DNA of 64,000 nucleotides from Halomicrobium sp. LC1Hm (GTDB lineage: Archaea; Halobacteriota; Halobacteria; Halobacteriales; Haloarculaceae), in NCBI RefSeq assembly GCF_009617995.1, contig NZ_CP044129.1, positions 2,976,001-3,040,000 on the forward strand. The letters are read 5' to 3'. Shown in pieces: positions 42,613 to 51,306 of this stretch (its first letter is position 1; each line of letters begins with the position of its first letter). A program made the translations under genes and the position numbers. The notes under the pieces were generated by a model. It searched no databases, was not told the origin of the DNA, and saw nothing but the letters and a program-made list of their open reading frames with translations.

Positions 42613-42813
42613 TCGAGCGTCTTCGGATAGCTGCGCGAATGCGCAGATGCAGCCTCGGACGTGCATTCGCTCGAGGCCGCAGTCCTTGACTGATTTGACA
42701 GTGTCTACAGGCTGCCGAACGATACGATCGGACTGTTTGGGTCAGCCTAACAACGAGCACTGCTTTCGGAACGTCCATCGCCAGCACGAGAACCAATTCG
42801 TGCGGCCGTCCAC

Positions 42814-43155
42814 TCAGTCTCCTTGGAAGAGGTCTATTAGAGTCGTCCCAGTCCACCACAGGGAAACGAGAGCAACCAAGGCGCCAAACCAAGCAGGAAT
42901 ATCGGTACTGATGAACATAACGGCTCCTCCGACGATCCCGATGGCGAAGATCCCCAGCTGAACGTACCGTATGTCGTTATTCGTGGCATCGACCGTCGCG
43001 AAGGCTAGGAAAGCAAGTGTGACGACTACAGGGCCGATAACTGACGTGAAAATATCTCCCGTGGTCAGATACAGAACGATCGCGACCGCCGGGATAACCA
43101 TCACTTCCTTCAATTCTACTCGCTGAACGAATCTTCCGAGAGCAGATTGTACCAT
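42814..43155 (-). CDS. Four-helix membrane protein, candidate halocin immunity/accessory factor
   Basis: 113 aa. Helices at about residues 18-33 (VMVIPAVAIVLYLTTG), 35-55, 65-82 (YVQLGIFAIGIVGGAVMFI) and 88-108 (IPAWFGALVALVSLWWTGTTLI). Same strand as and 132 bp downstream of the halocin C8-like precursor gene, with which it shares lower GC. Small hydrophobic proteins next to bacteriocin genes are often immunity or export factors. That role is inference; no family was recognised. Confidence 0.6.
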   Translation of the reverse strand: MVQSALGRFVQRVELKEVMVIPAVAIVLYLTTGDIFTSVIGPVVVTLAFLAFATVDATNNDIRYVQLGIFAIGIVGGAVMFISTDIPAWFGALVALVSLWWTGTTLIDLFQGD

Positions 43156-43287
43156 ACCGATTGTTCACACCCAACATTAATACCACCTTCGGTATGAATA
43201 AAAACTATCACTTATTGCTGATTCTCATCCTTTTTGTCGACCGAGACCGGAAAGAATAATTCGAACAGTGGTCAATGATGCTCGCTG

Positions 43288-44259
43288 TCAGCAGCCGAAC
43301 GCAGCTTCGCAAATAATTACCGGCGCCGCTGCACAGAGGGCCGCTCCTTGGACAGTGGTCACGTAGCGACAGAATACGCCACAGGCTGCCGCAAGCACAG
43401 GATACGTCGACGTGAGCGGTAGACACCGAGTCGCACAACCGTAGAACCCAAGCTGGCCCACGCCAGCGCAGATCGCGGGAATGACCGCCTTGCAAGTTTT
43501 ACAGCCAATTTCTCCGTGGATGCTCTGTGGGCTGACATGGTTGTGATTTCGGTAGCTCTCAACCACCTCGGGCGTGACGCTGGCTGGGAGGTCCGAACTC
43601 TGAGCACTTACTGTATCGACTGACGGAGCCTCGGGCAGTTGTCCGGTTCGTTGACTCTGGACGATGCCGTTGCCTTCTTGATGGCTGAAAAATTTATATG
43701 CAGCTCGGCTCTCCGAGTCGTCGTCGGGTCGCCCACTTTTGGATGAACGGCTGACACTCGTTGGATCATCGTGAAGGGTGATCGCACTGGCAGAGACTGG
43801 GATTCGACCGGTTCCGTCGCTGGACTGGACTGAGAGGCCCGAGTCGATCTCGGTGTCCGGTTCGTCAACCACCCCAGCGAAGAGAACACCGAGATCCTTC
43901 GGAGTGGTGTCCTCCCATGAGGCGTCGGGTTCCTTCAAGAGTGAGACAGCTAGTGACGGATTAAGTGAGTCCATCCTCTTGTGCTGGCTCTCAATTTCGA
44001 TCGACAGTGGGAGCACGTCTTCCACTGTCCGTCCCGTCTTCTCACTCACCGTCTGGCGGAGTTCGCTAAGCGCGTCAGAGTTCTTGATGACAGAGAGGTC
44101 GTCGTGAGCCGCCGAACGCAGCTTAAATTTGGAGCCTGCGAATTCCTCACTAACCTTGCCGGGCCCGTATGAGCCTCGATCCGCCGTGGTGATACCGACA
44201 CCACCGAACAGACTAGCACCGCCCGCTGCAACTCCCCGAAGCATTTTCCGCCGATTCAT
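43288..44259 (-). CDS. Halocin C8-like peptide precursor
   Basis: 323 aa. Tat-type start NRRKMLRGVAAGGASLFGGVG. Residues about 30-245 form a polar, Ser-rich proregion. From residue about 249 a hydrophobic, Cys-rich C-terminus begins (GEIGCKTCKAVIPAICAGVG) with Cys at 253, 256, 264, 275, 279, 293, 297, 309, 317 and 323. Ten cysteines in 75 residues match the size and count of halocin C8 (76 aa), which is cleaved from the C-terminus of a Tat-exported precursor; in that family the N-terminal part is reported to confer immunity. AT-rich promoter region upstream (TATA-like GATATATAAC about 55 nt before the ATG). Confidence 0.85.
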   Translation of the reverse strand: MNRRKMLRGVAAGGASLFGGVGITTADRGSYGPGKVSEEFAGSKFKLRSAAHDDLSVIKNSDALSELRQTVSEKTGRTVEDVLPLSIEIESQHKRMDSLNPSLAVSLLKEPDASWEDTTPKDLGVLFAGVVDEPDTEIDSGLSVQSSDGTGRIPVSASAITLHDDPTSVSRSSKSGRPDDDSESRAAYKFFSHQEGNGIVQSQRTGQLPEAPSVDTVSAQSSDLPASVTPEVVESYRNHNHVSPQSIHGEIGCKTCKAVIPAICAGVGQLGFYGCATRCLPLTSTYPVLAAACGVFCRYVTTVQGAALCAAAPVIICEAAFGC

Positions 44260-44569
44260 GTCACTACTAGCGCCGATTTCATTGTCAAATGGTATGCATT
44301 CATATGTTATATATCCCCTATTTAAAGATGTTAATTCAAAATATTAAGTGTGATTAATAATCTTTAGTTACTATTTATTGTTGTTTCATTATATACGGAA
44401 TATATTTATACAAGTGCGTACGCGGTGGCCGGAAAGTTCGTTGTAGTGTCTGTTACTTGCCGTTCCTCTCCTGCTGCTTGAATCGTTTGTAGTTCGTCAA
44501 CTCCCGGTTCAAGCAGCGCAGGTGCGCCCGTCAAGTCCTTCTGCGTTCGCGTGCTACAGACTAGCACAC
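44260..44569. other. AT-rich 310-bp gap upstream of the halocin-like gene
   Basis: GC falls steeply between about 44280 and 44415 (GATATATAACATATG-like and TATTTATTGTTG stretches). It holds the TATA-like promoter of the halocin-like gene on the minus strand (about 44310-44320) and an ATATATTTATAC element (44400-44412) suited to a plus-strand gene. No complete ORF is supported here. Confidence 0.6.
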
Positions 44570-44719
44570 GTGCCACTCTGGTCGACACCACACGACGACG
44601 GCGACCACGTCTACGAGTGTCGCCGCTGTGATCGGCGCGTCCAGACGGAACACGCACCCCAGGAGTGCGAGGCGTGTGGCGGGGCGATGCGGGCCGTCCA
44701 CGCGGCGAACGCAGAGTAG
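44570..44719 (+). CDS. Small zinc-ribbon protein
   Basis: 49 aa if the GTG at 44570 is used. YECRRCDRRVQTEHAPQECEACGGAMRAVH has two CxxC pairs and an Asp/His-rich N-terminus, like the small haloarchaeal zinc-finger proteins (rubrerythrin-like or HVO_2753-like). Longer starts in the same frame reach 44522. It ends nine bases before the stop of the convergent dephospho-CoA kinase gene. A TATA-like element at 44400-44412 is rather far. Confidence 0.6.
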   Translation: MPLWSTPHDDGDHVYECRRCDRRVQTEHAPQECEACGGAMRAVHAANAE

Positions 44720-44728
44720 CGACGGCGG

Positions 44729-45265
44729 TCAGGACAGCGCCGCGAGCAGTTCGTCGGCGGGCCCGTCCATCCGTCCGATGAGGTCCCGGCAGCGCTCGCG
44801 AGCGACCGCGTCGGCGGTCACCAGCACCATCCCCTCGTCTGGCTGGCCGTAAACGACGCTCGCGCCTTCCGGGACCGCGAGCACGGCCGGCAGCGCCGCC
44901 AGATCCTCCTCGCCGTCGACCCGGATCAGCGTCGTCCCGTCCTCGTCGAGCCCCCGGCTGAGCGCGCCGATCAGGGAGCCGGTGATCGTCCCCGCCGGGT
45001 TGTCGACGGTCCGGCAGTGGTCGAACCCGCCGACGGCGTCTCGAACCTCCGGATCGACCGCGGCGCGCTTGGTGCGATCGTCGACGAACGCGACCGCTGG
45101 CGTGTAGCCGGCCTCCAGCAGGTGGTAGGTGACGATGTCGCCGACGGCGACGATCGGCTCGGCGGCGGCCGTCAGCAGTTCGTCGGCGTCGGTGTAGATC
45201 GGACCCAGCGGCTCTTTGAGTTCGTGGCGCAGCGACGACGGGAGGTCGAGGCGGAGCGAAGACAC
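44729..45265 (-). CDS. GTP-dependent dephospho-CoA kinase (DUF359)
   Basis: 178 aa. N-terminal LPSSLRHELKEPLGPIYTDADELL and ESLIVAVGDIVTYHLLEAGYTPAVAFVDDRTKR-like core, then TVDNPAGTITGSLIGAL and IRVDGEEDLAALPAVLAVPEG match DUF359, now known as the archaeal GTP-dependent dephospho-CoA kinase (last step of CoA synthesis). Directly after spt4 (stop/start one base apart, 45265/45267) in the eIF2-gamma, PIN, rpo7, spt4 unit. Confidence 0.88.
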   Translation of the reverse strand: MSSLRLDLPSSLRHELKEPLGPIYTDADELLTAAAEPIVAVGDIVTYHLLEAGYTPAVAFVDDRTKRAAVDPEVRDAVGGFDHCRTVDNPAGTITGSLIGALSRGLDEDGTTLIRVDGEEDLAALPAVLAVPEGASVVYGQPDEGMVLVTADAVARERCRDLIGRMDGPADELLAALS

Positions 45266-45266
45266 G

Positions 45267-45464
45267 TTAGCGGACTTTCAGTGCGTACTGCCCGGACTCG
45301 GTCACTTCCATCTCCTCGGCGATCTCGGAGGTCTCGGGGTGGGCGATGACGACGTAGCCGGCCCAGTCTTCGGTCAGCGACGTCGAGCCACAGATCTCGC
45401 AGGACTCTTCGGCTTCCGAGGGCTGGACGCGGTGACAGTCACGACAGACGAGGCGATCAGCCAT
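45267..45464 (-). CDS. spt4: Transcription elongation factor Spt4
   Basis: 65 aa. Zinc ribbon LVCRDCHRVQPSEAEESCEICGS (two CxxC pairs, residues about 6-27), then WAGYVVIAHPETSEIAEEM, the Spt5-binding strand with the conserved SEIA. Its ATG overlaps the stop of rpo7 by one base, so they are co-translated. Works with Spt5/NusG on RNA polymerase. Confidence 0.93.
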   Translation of the reverse strand: MADRLVCRDCHRVQPSEAEESCEICGSTSLTEDWAGYVVIAHPETSEIAEEMEVTESGQYALKVR

Positions 45465-46042
45465 CAGCTATCACCGGCTTCCGCCTCTGCGGCGCGTTTC
45501 TCCCGTTCCTCCTGGAGCCAGCCGTGCTTGCCCAGACCGACCTGCTTGGCCGTGAGGCCGATCTTGGAGTCGCGGGGGTTGCGCTCGTCGATGCTCTTGG
45601 TGACGATGCGTGCGCGGACGGCGTCGCCGGTCCCCAGGGTCCGGTTGGACTCGCGGGAGGCGAGTGCCTGTCCCTCCTCGTCGTAGGCCAGATACTCGTC
45701 GCTGATCTGGGAGACGTGGAGCAGGCCGTCGACCGGCCCGATGCCGACGAAGGCACCGAAGTTGACCACTTCGACGACCTCGCCGTCGACGACTTCCTGC
45801 ATCTGTGGGTCGAAGGTGAGCGCGTCGAACTCGGCCTCGTAGTAGACGCCGGGCTTGTTCGGGAGGACCGCCCCCTCGCCGATGTCCTTGACGTCGATGA
45901 CGGAGACGACCGAACCCACGTCTTCGTCCATTCGTCCTTCGAGCTTGTCCTGCAGGAGCTTCTTGACCAGATCCGGAGACACGTCTGCGAGGTGCCGCGG
46001 GGGCACTTCGACCGTGTCGCGGAGTCGAACCCGTTTGTACAT
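45464..46042 (-). CDS. rpo7: RNA polymerase subunit Rpo7 (RpoE)
   Basis: 192 aa. N-terminal RNP-like domain (MYKRVRLRDTVEVPPRHL, VSVIDVKDIGEGAVLPNKPGVYYEAEFDALTFDP) and S1/OB domain (EVVNFGAFVGIGPVDGLLHVSQIS, about residues 90-115). The C-terminus is KIGLTAKQVGLGKHGW, the conserved Rpo7 end. Forms the stalk with Rpo4. Second gene of the unit after the PIN gene (2-bp gap). Confidence 0.95.
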   Translation of the reverse strand: MYKRVRLRDTVEVPPRHLADVSPDLVKKLLQDKLEGRMDEDVGSVVSVIDVKDIGEGAVLPNKPGVYYEAEFDALTFDPQMQEVVDGEVVEVVNFGAFVGIGPVDGLLHVSQISDEYLAYDEEGQALASRESNRTLGTGDAVRARIVTKSIDERNPRDSKIGLTAKQVGLGKHGWLQEEREKRAAEAEAGDS

Positions 46043-46043
46043 G

Positions 46044-46421
46044 TTATGGTTGAGTAATGGCGAGTTTGTTCCGGCCCCTTAAACTAATTACTGGAACGCC
46101 ACGGTCCAGCAACCGTCGTTTGAGGGGCGCGTCGTTCGTCACGGCGTGTGTCACGTCGTCGTCGCCGGCCAGTTCGACCATCGCGTCGTCCGCGTAGTCG
46201 GCCGCCGCCTCCCGGACCGAACACCGGTCCGCGAGATCCCGGCCCACGCTGGCCGCGGTCGCTTCCGCCCCCGCGCCCACCGAGAGTTTGTCGAGTTCGG
46301 CGAGGACGGACCGAGGGACGAGACAGTCGGTCTCGTCGAATCCGAGGCGATCGAGTTCCGCGAACAGACGGACGTTGCATTCGACCGGCATCATGAGTGC
46401 GTTCGTGTCCAGGAGGATCAT
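46044..46421 (-). CDS. PIN-domain protein (Fcf1/Utp24-like)
   Basis: 125 aa from ATG 46421 ([15 protein letters not shown]). PIN fold with its acids: LLDTNALM (Asp), [15 protein letters not shown] (Glu), and [27 protein letters not shown] (DD/ND). RNase, probably for rRNA processing since it sits between eIF2-gamma and rpo7 in the conserved archaeal translation unit. Its start overlaps the eIF2-gamma stop (46418). Longer in-frame starts upstream are not homologous. Confidence 0.85.
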   Translation of the reverse strand: MILLDTNALMMPVECNVRLFAELDRLGFDETDCLVPRSVLAELDKLSVGAGAEATAASVGRDLADRCSVREAAADYADDAMVELAGDDDVTHAVTNDAPLKRRLLDRGVPVISLRGRNKLAITQP

Positions 46422-47650
46422 TCCCGGAGCGTGCCGACGCCGATGAGCCGCCATCGGGCACCGACACGTCGGTTGATCGCGATCTTCGCGCCGGCCTCGG
46501 CACAGACCGGCCGCTTGAGTGCGACTTCGCACTCGCCGCCGCGAGCGCTCGTGACCGAGCCGACCGTCGTCGCGGTCCCGATCGTCAACATGAGCGGTTC
46601 GCCGGTCGAGATCGCTTCGACCTCGCCGCCGTCCTCGCCGACGATGCGTTCGAGCAGGTCGACGTCCATCTCGAAGCGCTCGTGGGTCGGCGGGAGCGTG
46701 CCGGGCGGTCCGGCCACGCGGCCGGCCAGCGCGTCACCTTTCGTGATCGACGGATCGAGGCCGGTACCGACACCCAGCAGTCCGCCGGGGGTGGCGGCGT
46801 CGACCGACTCGCCGCCGGCCTGGAGCGATCGCACGTCGGTCGTCACCGGCTGCCACTCGCTCTGGCCGCCCTCTTCGACCTCGCGGCCGGGACGGAGTTC
46901 GATCTCGTCGTCGGCTTCGAGCTGGCCGTCGACCAGCGAACCACCGAGGACGCCGCCCTTGAGGTTCTCCCAGGTCGTTCCCGGACGGTTGATGTCGAAG
47001 CTCCGTGCGACGAGCATCCGCGCGTCGGCGTCGGGGTCACGCTCCGGCGTCGGGATCTCGCGTTCGATCGCGTCGATGAGCAGGTCGAGGTTCACTTCCT
47101 GGCCCGCGCTGATCGGGACGATCGGTGCGTCTTCGGCGACGGTGCCGGAGACGAACTCCTTGATCTGCTCGTAGTTGTCCTGGGCACGCTCGCGGTCGAC
47201 CAGGTCGACCTTGTTCTGAGCGATGACGATGTTGTCGATGCCGATGATGTCCAGTGCCATCAGGTGCTCTTCGGTCTGTGCCTGTGGCACGTCCTCGGTC
47301 GCGGAGACGACGAGGACGGCACCGTCCATGATGGCGGCACCCGACAGCATCGTCGCCATCAGCGTCTCGTGACCCGGCGCGTCGACGAACGAGACCGTTC
47401 GCAACGGCTCGGTGTCGACGTCGTGTTCTTCACAGTGCTCGGCCGCGGTGAACGCGTCGGGTTCGTCGGCATCGGGACAGCGACGGAACGTGGCGTCTGC
47501 GTAGCCCAGACGGATAGAGATACCACGTTTCATCTCCTCGGAGTGCTGGTCCGTCCATTCGCCTGAGAGAGCCTGGACCAGCGTCGTCTTTCCGTGGTCG
47601 ACGTGGCCGACGAGTCCGATGTTCACCTCCGGTTGGTTGTGCGATGTCAT
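46418..47650 (-). CDS. eif2g: Translation initiation factor eIF2 subunit gamma
   Basis: 410 aa from ATG 47650 ([24 protein letters not shown]). GTPase motifs: GHVDHGKTT (G1, residues about 15-23), DAPGHE (G3), NKVDL (G4). The switch-like [23 protein letters not shown] contains the zinc-knuckle Cys. Binds initiator Met-tRNA with eIF2 alpha and beta. First gene of the eIF2-gamma, PIN, rpo7, spt4, DPCK unit. Confidence 0.95.
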   Translation of the reverse strand: MTSHNQPEVNIGLVGHVDHGKTTLVQALSGEWTDQHSEEMKRGISIRLGYADATFRRCPDADEPDAFTAAEHCEEHDVDTEPLRTVSFVDAPGHETLMATMLSGAAIMDGAVLVVSATEDVPQAQTEEHLMALDIIGIDNIVIAQNKVDLVDRERAQDNYEQIKEFVSGTVAEDAPIVPISAGQEVNLDLLIDAIEREIPTPERDPDADARMLVARSFDINRPGTTWENLKGGVLGGSLVDGQLEADDEIELRPGREVEEGGQSEWQPVTTDVRSLQAGGESVDAATPGGLLGVGTGLDPSITKGDALAGRVAGPPGTLPPTHERFEMDVDLLERIVGEDGGEVEAISTGEPLMLTIGTATTVGSVTSARGGECEVALKRPVCAEAGAKIAINRRVGARWRLIGVGTLRE

Positions 47651-47760
47651 CTCGGGAGTAATCTTGGTAGTGGTTCGCCCCCTGCGAGTGATAAACCTAC
47701 TGTTTCGGCCACACAACGGTCGCTTGGGAGCACGACGCACGATTCGACCGGACGTGGCTG

Positions 47761-48174
47761 TCAGACGGAGTCGGCGGCCGTGCGCCGACGGATGTGTGTC
47801 GCCATCGCCGCGTACTGTTTGGTCGAGAACTGCTTGTGGACGTAGTCGACGTCCGCGTCGCGCGCCTCGATCATCAGCTCGGCGTCGCCGTCGCTCGTAT
47901 AGAGGATGCGAACGGCGTCGGGGAGCCGCTCGCGGACGCGTTCGAGGAAGGTCAGCCCGTCCATCTGTGGCATGTGGTAGTCACTGACAACGCAGTCGAA
48001 GCGGTCGTCCAGCGCGTCGAGCCCCTGGCCGACGCTGGTCGCCGTCGCTACGTCGAGGTCGTCGCCGGTCCGTTCGAGATAGGTCCCGACCAGCTCTGCC
48101 ATCTGTGGCTCGTCGTCGACCACCAGTACGTCGATCGCGCTCGCGTTCCCACCGCCGTCACCCACGGGTGCCAT
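47761..48174 (-). CDS. Response regulator receiver-domain protein
   Basis: 137 aa from ATG 48174 ([25 protein letters not shown]). Receiver domain: acids VVDDE, phospho-acceptor [13 protein letters not shown] (Asp near residue 70), ILYTSDGD (Thr) and VHKQFS (Lys). No output domain, so a single-domain relay. TATA at 48199-48211 supports this start and a leaderless transcript. No kinase adjacent. Confidence 0.88.
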   Translation of the reverse strand: MAPVGDGGGNASAIDVLVVDDEPQMAELVGTYLERTGDDLDVATATSVGQGLDALDDRFDCVVSDYHMPQMDGLTFLERVRERLPDAVRILYTSDGDAELMIEARDADVDYVHKQFSTKQYAAMATHIRRRTAADSV

Positions 48175-48198
48175 CTCCCCCCATCTATTCTCCGCCAC

Positions 48199-48211
48199 GG
48201 TATAAAATACC
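48199..48211. promoter_or_regulatory. Palindromic TATA element between the receiver gene and the DUF5787-like gene
   Basis: GGTAT-AAA-ATACC: a palindromic TATA sequence. On the minus strand it lies about 31 nt before the receiver start at 48174. It is immediately before the plus-strand ATG at 48212, which makes a later plus-strand start (GTG 48269) more plausible. Confidence 0.6.
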
Positions 48212-49216
48212 ATGCTGCGTGGAGCGGTCGCCGCGCCGCTTTTGGCCGTCGCCGCCCTGGACGACGGTGTGCGCGAGTTTGCTTTCGAGGTCGGGCTCTG
48301 TCGGGCGATCGAGCGCGACAGGATCGTGGCCCGCCAGCTCGGCGCGAGCGTCCACGGCCGCCGCGTGCTCGATGTCGTCCAGATCGAGCCCGGCCCGGCG
48401 TTCGAAGAGCGCGTGGCGATCACGCCCGAACGCCTCCCGAGCGCGGCCGTCGAGGCCGACGTGGGGCCGGGGCGGGCCCGCTACTGGAAAGACGCCTTCG
48501 ACTGCCATCCCGAGCGGGCCGAGCGCGCCCTCGAACTGGCGAGCGAGCGAGGCTTCTTCGAGCGCGAGCGACGCAACGGTCGCACGTACGTCCGCCAGAC
48601 GACGCGCTATCCCGACTGGTTCGACCGTCTCGTCGCCGTCGAGAACAAGCCCGACCTCGATCGGCCGGGCGACCTTGAGCGCCAGTTGCGAACCGACGTG
48701 TCGCTGGCGGCCGTCGACGCGGTCGTCCTCGCGACGGCCTCCCACGTCACCCGCGCCCACCTCAACCGACTGCCAGCGGAAGTCGGCGTCTGGCGGTTCG
48801 ATCCCGAGACCGGCGACCGAGAGGTGCGCCGCGAGCCCGCCCAGCTCCCGGTCGACGAGCCCGGCGTCGAACTCGTCGCCCAGGAGCCCGGACAGACGGA
48901 GATCCGGATCGTCAGCGCCGCCGAGAAGGCGCGACTGCGCCGTCGCATCGCCGAGCGGGCCTACGGGAAGGGGTGGCGATCCTACGACCTGCCGCCGTGT
49001 GCGCGCTGTTCGCCCGACGACGACGGCCTGCCCTACTGCGAGTGGAAAGAGCGACCGGTCCACGCCAACAGCGAGTGCGACAGCGACTGTGGCGGGTTCG
49101 AGCCCGCCGAACCACCCGAGGTCGACGCCGACCGACTGCGGGCCGAGCGGACGCCCTGGGACCCCGAGCCGGAGGGGCGAGCGCGCCGACAGTCGGGACT
49201 CGACCGGTTCCTGTGA
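48212..49216 (+). CDS. DUF5787-like protein with PD-(D/E)xK-type motif
   Basis: 334 aa from ATG 48212; the GTG at 48269 (MREFAFEVGLC) may be the true start, since it begins the conserved-looking region. RYPDWFDRLVAVENKPDLDRPGDLERQLRTDVSLAAVDAVVLATAS has a D-x(n)-E-x-K arrangement typical of PD-(D/E)xK nucleases. A Cys-rich segment follows (CARCSPDDDGLPYC, SECDSDC), possibly Fe-S or zinc. Function unknown; a nuclease is plausible. Ends with GRARRQSGLDRFL. Confidence 0.75.
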   Translation: MLRGAVAAPLLAVAALDDGVREFAFEVGLCRAIERDRIVARQLGASVHGRRVLDVVQIEPGPAFEERVAITPERLPSAAVEADVGPGRARYWKDAFDCHPERAERALELASERGFFERERRNGRTYVRQTTRYPDWFDRLVAVENKPDLDRPGDLERQLRTDVSLAAVDAVVLATASHVTRAHLNRLPAEVGVWRFDPETGDREVRREPAQLPVDEPGVELVAQEPGQTEIRIVSAAEKARLRRRIAERAYGKGWRSYDLPPCARCSPDDDGLPYCEWKERPVHANSECDSDCGGFEPAEPPEVDADRLRAERTPWDPEPEGRARRQSGLDRFL

Positions 49217-49231
49217 GACTCCGGCGGTCGC

Positions 49232-50434
49232 TCACTCGCCGCGCCACACGGGCTGGCGCTCGCCGTAGGTCAGAGTCCGCCAGCACCACTCGACCGGACC
49301 GAAGCGGAAGAATCGGAGCCACACGACCGACAGCGCGATCTGGACGGCCCAGATTACGACGACCACGCCCAGCAGTTCGACGCGGTCGAGCCGCCCGAAC
49401 AGCCCCAGCCCGTGGCCGTAGAAGATCGACGTGGCGAGGACCGTCTGGAACAGGTAGTTCGTGAAGGCGGTGCGCCCGACGGCCGCCAGCGTCCGGGTGA
49501 CGATCCCCGTCGGTCGCCAACGCGTGTACAGCGTCACCGCACCGACGTAGCCACCGGCCACGAGCAGGCTCCCCCAGTGGTTGAACTGCCGCCAGTACAT
49601 CGCGGCGTCGGCCGACCAGTCGTTGGCCTCGATGTACCAGACGCCGGCCAGCACGACCAGGAGGCCGACGACGCCGACGGCGACGAGCCGGCGGTAAAAC
49701 TGCGTCGAGCGCTCGCCGGTCAGCACGCCCCAGCGATAGAGGGCCATCCCCAGGAACATCGAGCCGCCGGCACGCCACAGCGTCGCCCCGACGAAGCCGG
49801 AGGTCTGTCGCCGAAACGCCGTCGGGACGCGGTGGTCCATCTGGGCGAGCCACCCCGAGCGGTAGGTCGCGACCTCCTGCTGGAGAGTCGCCGCCGGGGG
49901 CTGCCACTGCTGGGCGATCACCGACGGCCCCTGAGCGATAGCGGCGAACAGCTCGGTGGCGAACGGTGCCAGCAAGAAGAGCACGCCGAGGCGGGCGAGC
50001 ACCGCCGGCTCGCGGTTGCGAAAGGAGACGAGCAAGAGCCCACAGAAGGCGTAGGCGACCAGCACGTCGCCGTACCACAGGAGGTAGGCGTGGCCGAGCC
50101 CGGCGAGGAGGAGCCAGCCGATCCGGCGGTAGTACAGCCCCATCGCCGCCTCGCCGTCCCGGCGCTTGCTGTCGGTAAACAGCAGGATGCCCGCGCCGAA
50201 CAGCGCCGAGAACAGCGTGATGAACTTCGACTTCGCGAAGACGTGGGCGGCCAGCCACGCCCAGTAGTTCGCGCCGGTGAGGTCGCCGTACGTCTGGGGG
50301 TTGAGCAGCACCGACTCGGGCATCGCGAACACCCAGACGTTGATGAGGAGGATGCCCAGCACCGCCAGCCCGCGGATGGCGTCGAGGCTCACGATCCGGT
50401 CCGATGGCGGCGTGGGCGTCGCGGCGTCGCTCAT
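49232..50434 (-). CDS. DUF418-family membrane protein
   Basis: 400 aa, about ten helices. N-terminal RIVSLDAIRGLAVLGILLINVWVFAMP and KFITLFSALFGAGILLFTDSKRR, C-terminal GRTAFTNYLFQT and PVEWCWRTLTYGERQP match DUF418 (YeiB type), seen next to acyltransferase-like or membrane transport genes. Role unknown. Its ATG overlaps by four bases the end of the MBL gene upstream. Confidence 0.88.
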   Translation of the reverse strand: MSDAATPTPPSDRIVSLDAIRGLAVLGILLINVWVFAMPESVLLNPQTYGDLTGANYWAWLAAHVFAKSKFITLFSALFGAGILLFTDSKRRDGEAAMGLYYRRIGWLLLAGLGHAYLLWYGDVLVAYAFCGLLLVSFRNREPAVLARLGVLFLLAPFATELFAAIAQGPSVIAQQWQPPAATLQQEVATYRSGWLAQMDHRVPTAFRRQTSGFVGATLWRAGGSMFLGMALYRWGVLTGERSTQFYRRLVAVGVVGLLVVLAGVWYIEANDWSADAAMYWRQFNHWGSLLVAGGYVGAVTLYTRWRPTGIVTRTLAAVGRTAFTNYLFQTVLATSIFYGHGLGLFGRLDRVELLGVVVVIWAVQIALSVVWLRFFRFGPVEWCWRTLTYGERQPVWRGE

Positions 50435-51267
50435 CGCTTCGCCCCCGTAAGCTCGAACCGCTGACCGTCGACCGCGACGTCGTCGCGAAAGGCCTGTTCG
50501 GGCGGAACGAAGTGGGCGGTGTGGACGATCCGATACCGGTCGGCGGCGAGGTCCTCGGCCAGCGCGCGGGCACCGGTCAGAGTCATGTGTTTGGTCCCGA
50601 ACGTCCGTGGTCGGCCGGCGTCGTCGTAGTGATCGCCGCCGGCCGGGTGGTGCGAGCAGAGGTCGTCGTGGACGATCCCCTCGACGAGCGCGAGGTCCGC
50701 GCCCCGTAACACGTCGCGGGCGTCCTCGTCGATCGCGTAGCTCGTGTCGCCCGAGACTGCGAGGCTCGCGCCGCTGTCGGGATCGTCGACGCGGAGGCCG
50801 TACGAGACGAGCGGCGGGTGGACGACCGGCACCAGCGTCACCTCGAAGCCCGCCGCCTCGAAGCGCCGGAACGGCGTCCGTCCGTGGACGGAGATCCGGT
50901 CGAGGTAGTGATAGCGGTCCCGGATCGTCCCGGCGACGCTCGTGTCGGTCTGGGGGTCCGTCTCGTCGGCGGCGTACACTGGCAGCGAGTCGACCAGCCG
51001 GTAGACGTTGCCCAGCCCGTCGAGGTGATCGAAGTGGACGTGCGTGACCACCGCCGCGTCCGGCAGCGGGACCGACTCGCGGAGGAACTGCTGGCGGAAG
51101 TCGGGACTGAAGTCGATCAGGAGCGATTCGCCGCTCGCGCGTTCGACGTGGACCGAAAAGCGAGTCCGTTCGACGCCGCGGTCGCGGGCGCGCTCGCAGG
51201 TGGCACAGTCACACCCGACCGTCGGCGTCCCCGTCGTGTCCCCCGTTCCCAGCAGCGTGACCTGCAT
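50431..51267 (-). CDS. MBL-fold metallo-hydrolase (PhnP-like)
   Basis: 278 aa. Start LLGTGDTTGTPTVGCDCATCERA has the cysteines of PhnP-type structural zinc. Metal motif THVHFDHLDG (HxHxDH, residues about 76-85), later LAVSGDTSYA, VEGIVHDD and VHTAHF. PhnP-like enzymes cleave cyclic phosphodiesters such as ribosyl-1,2-cyclic phosphate. No phn genes nearby, so the substrate is open. Pairs with the DUF418 gene (4-bp overlap). Confidence 0.85.
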   Translation of the reverse strand: MQVTLLGTGDTTGTPTVGCDCATCERARDRGVERTRFSVHVERASGESLLIDFSPDFRQQFLRESVPLPDAAVVTHVHFDHLDGLGNVYRLVDSLPVYAADETDPQTDTSVAGTIRDRYHYLDRISVHGRTPFRRFEAAGFEVTLVPVVHPPLVSYGLRVDDPDSGASLAVSGDTSYAIDEDARDVLRGADLALVEGIVHDDLCSHHPAGGDHYDDAGRPRTFGTKHMTLTGARALAEDLAADRYRIVHTAHFVPPEQAFRDDVAVDGQRFELTGAKR

Positions 51268-51306
51268 CGTCTCCGGATGGGTCCCTCGCGGACAAAGGCG
51301 TGGCGG

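Noticed and set aside
44406-44657. 83-aa minus-strand frame across the AT/GC border
   Set aside because: Arg/Thr-rich, crosses the composition border and lies antisense to the zinc-ribbon gene.
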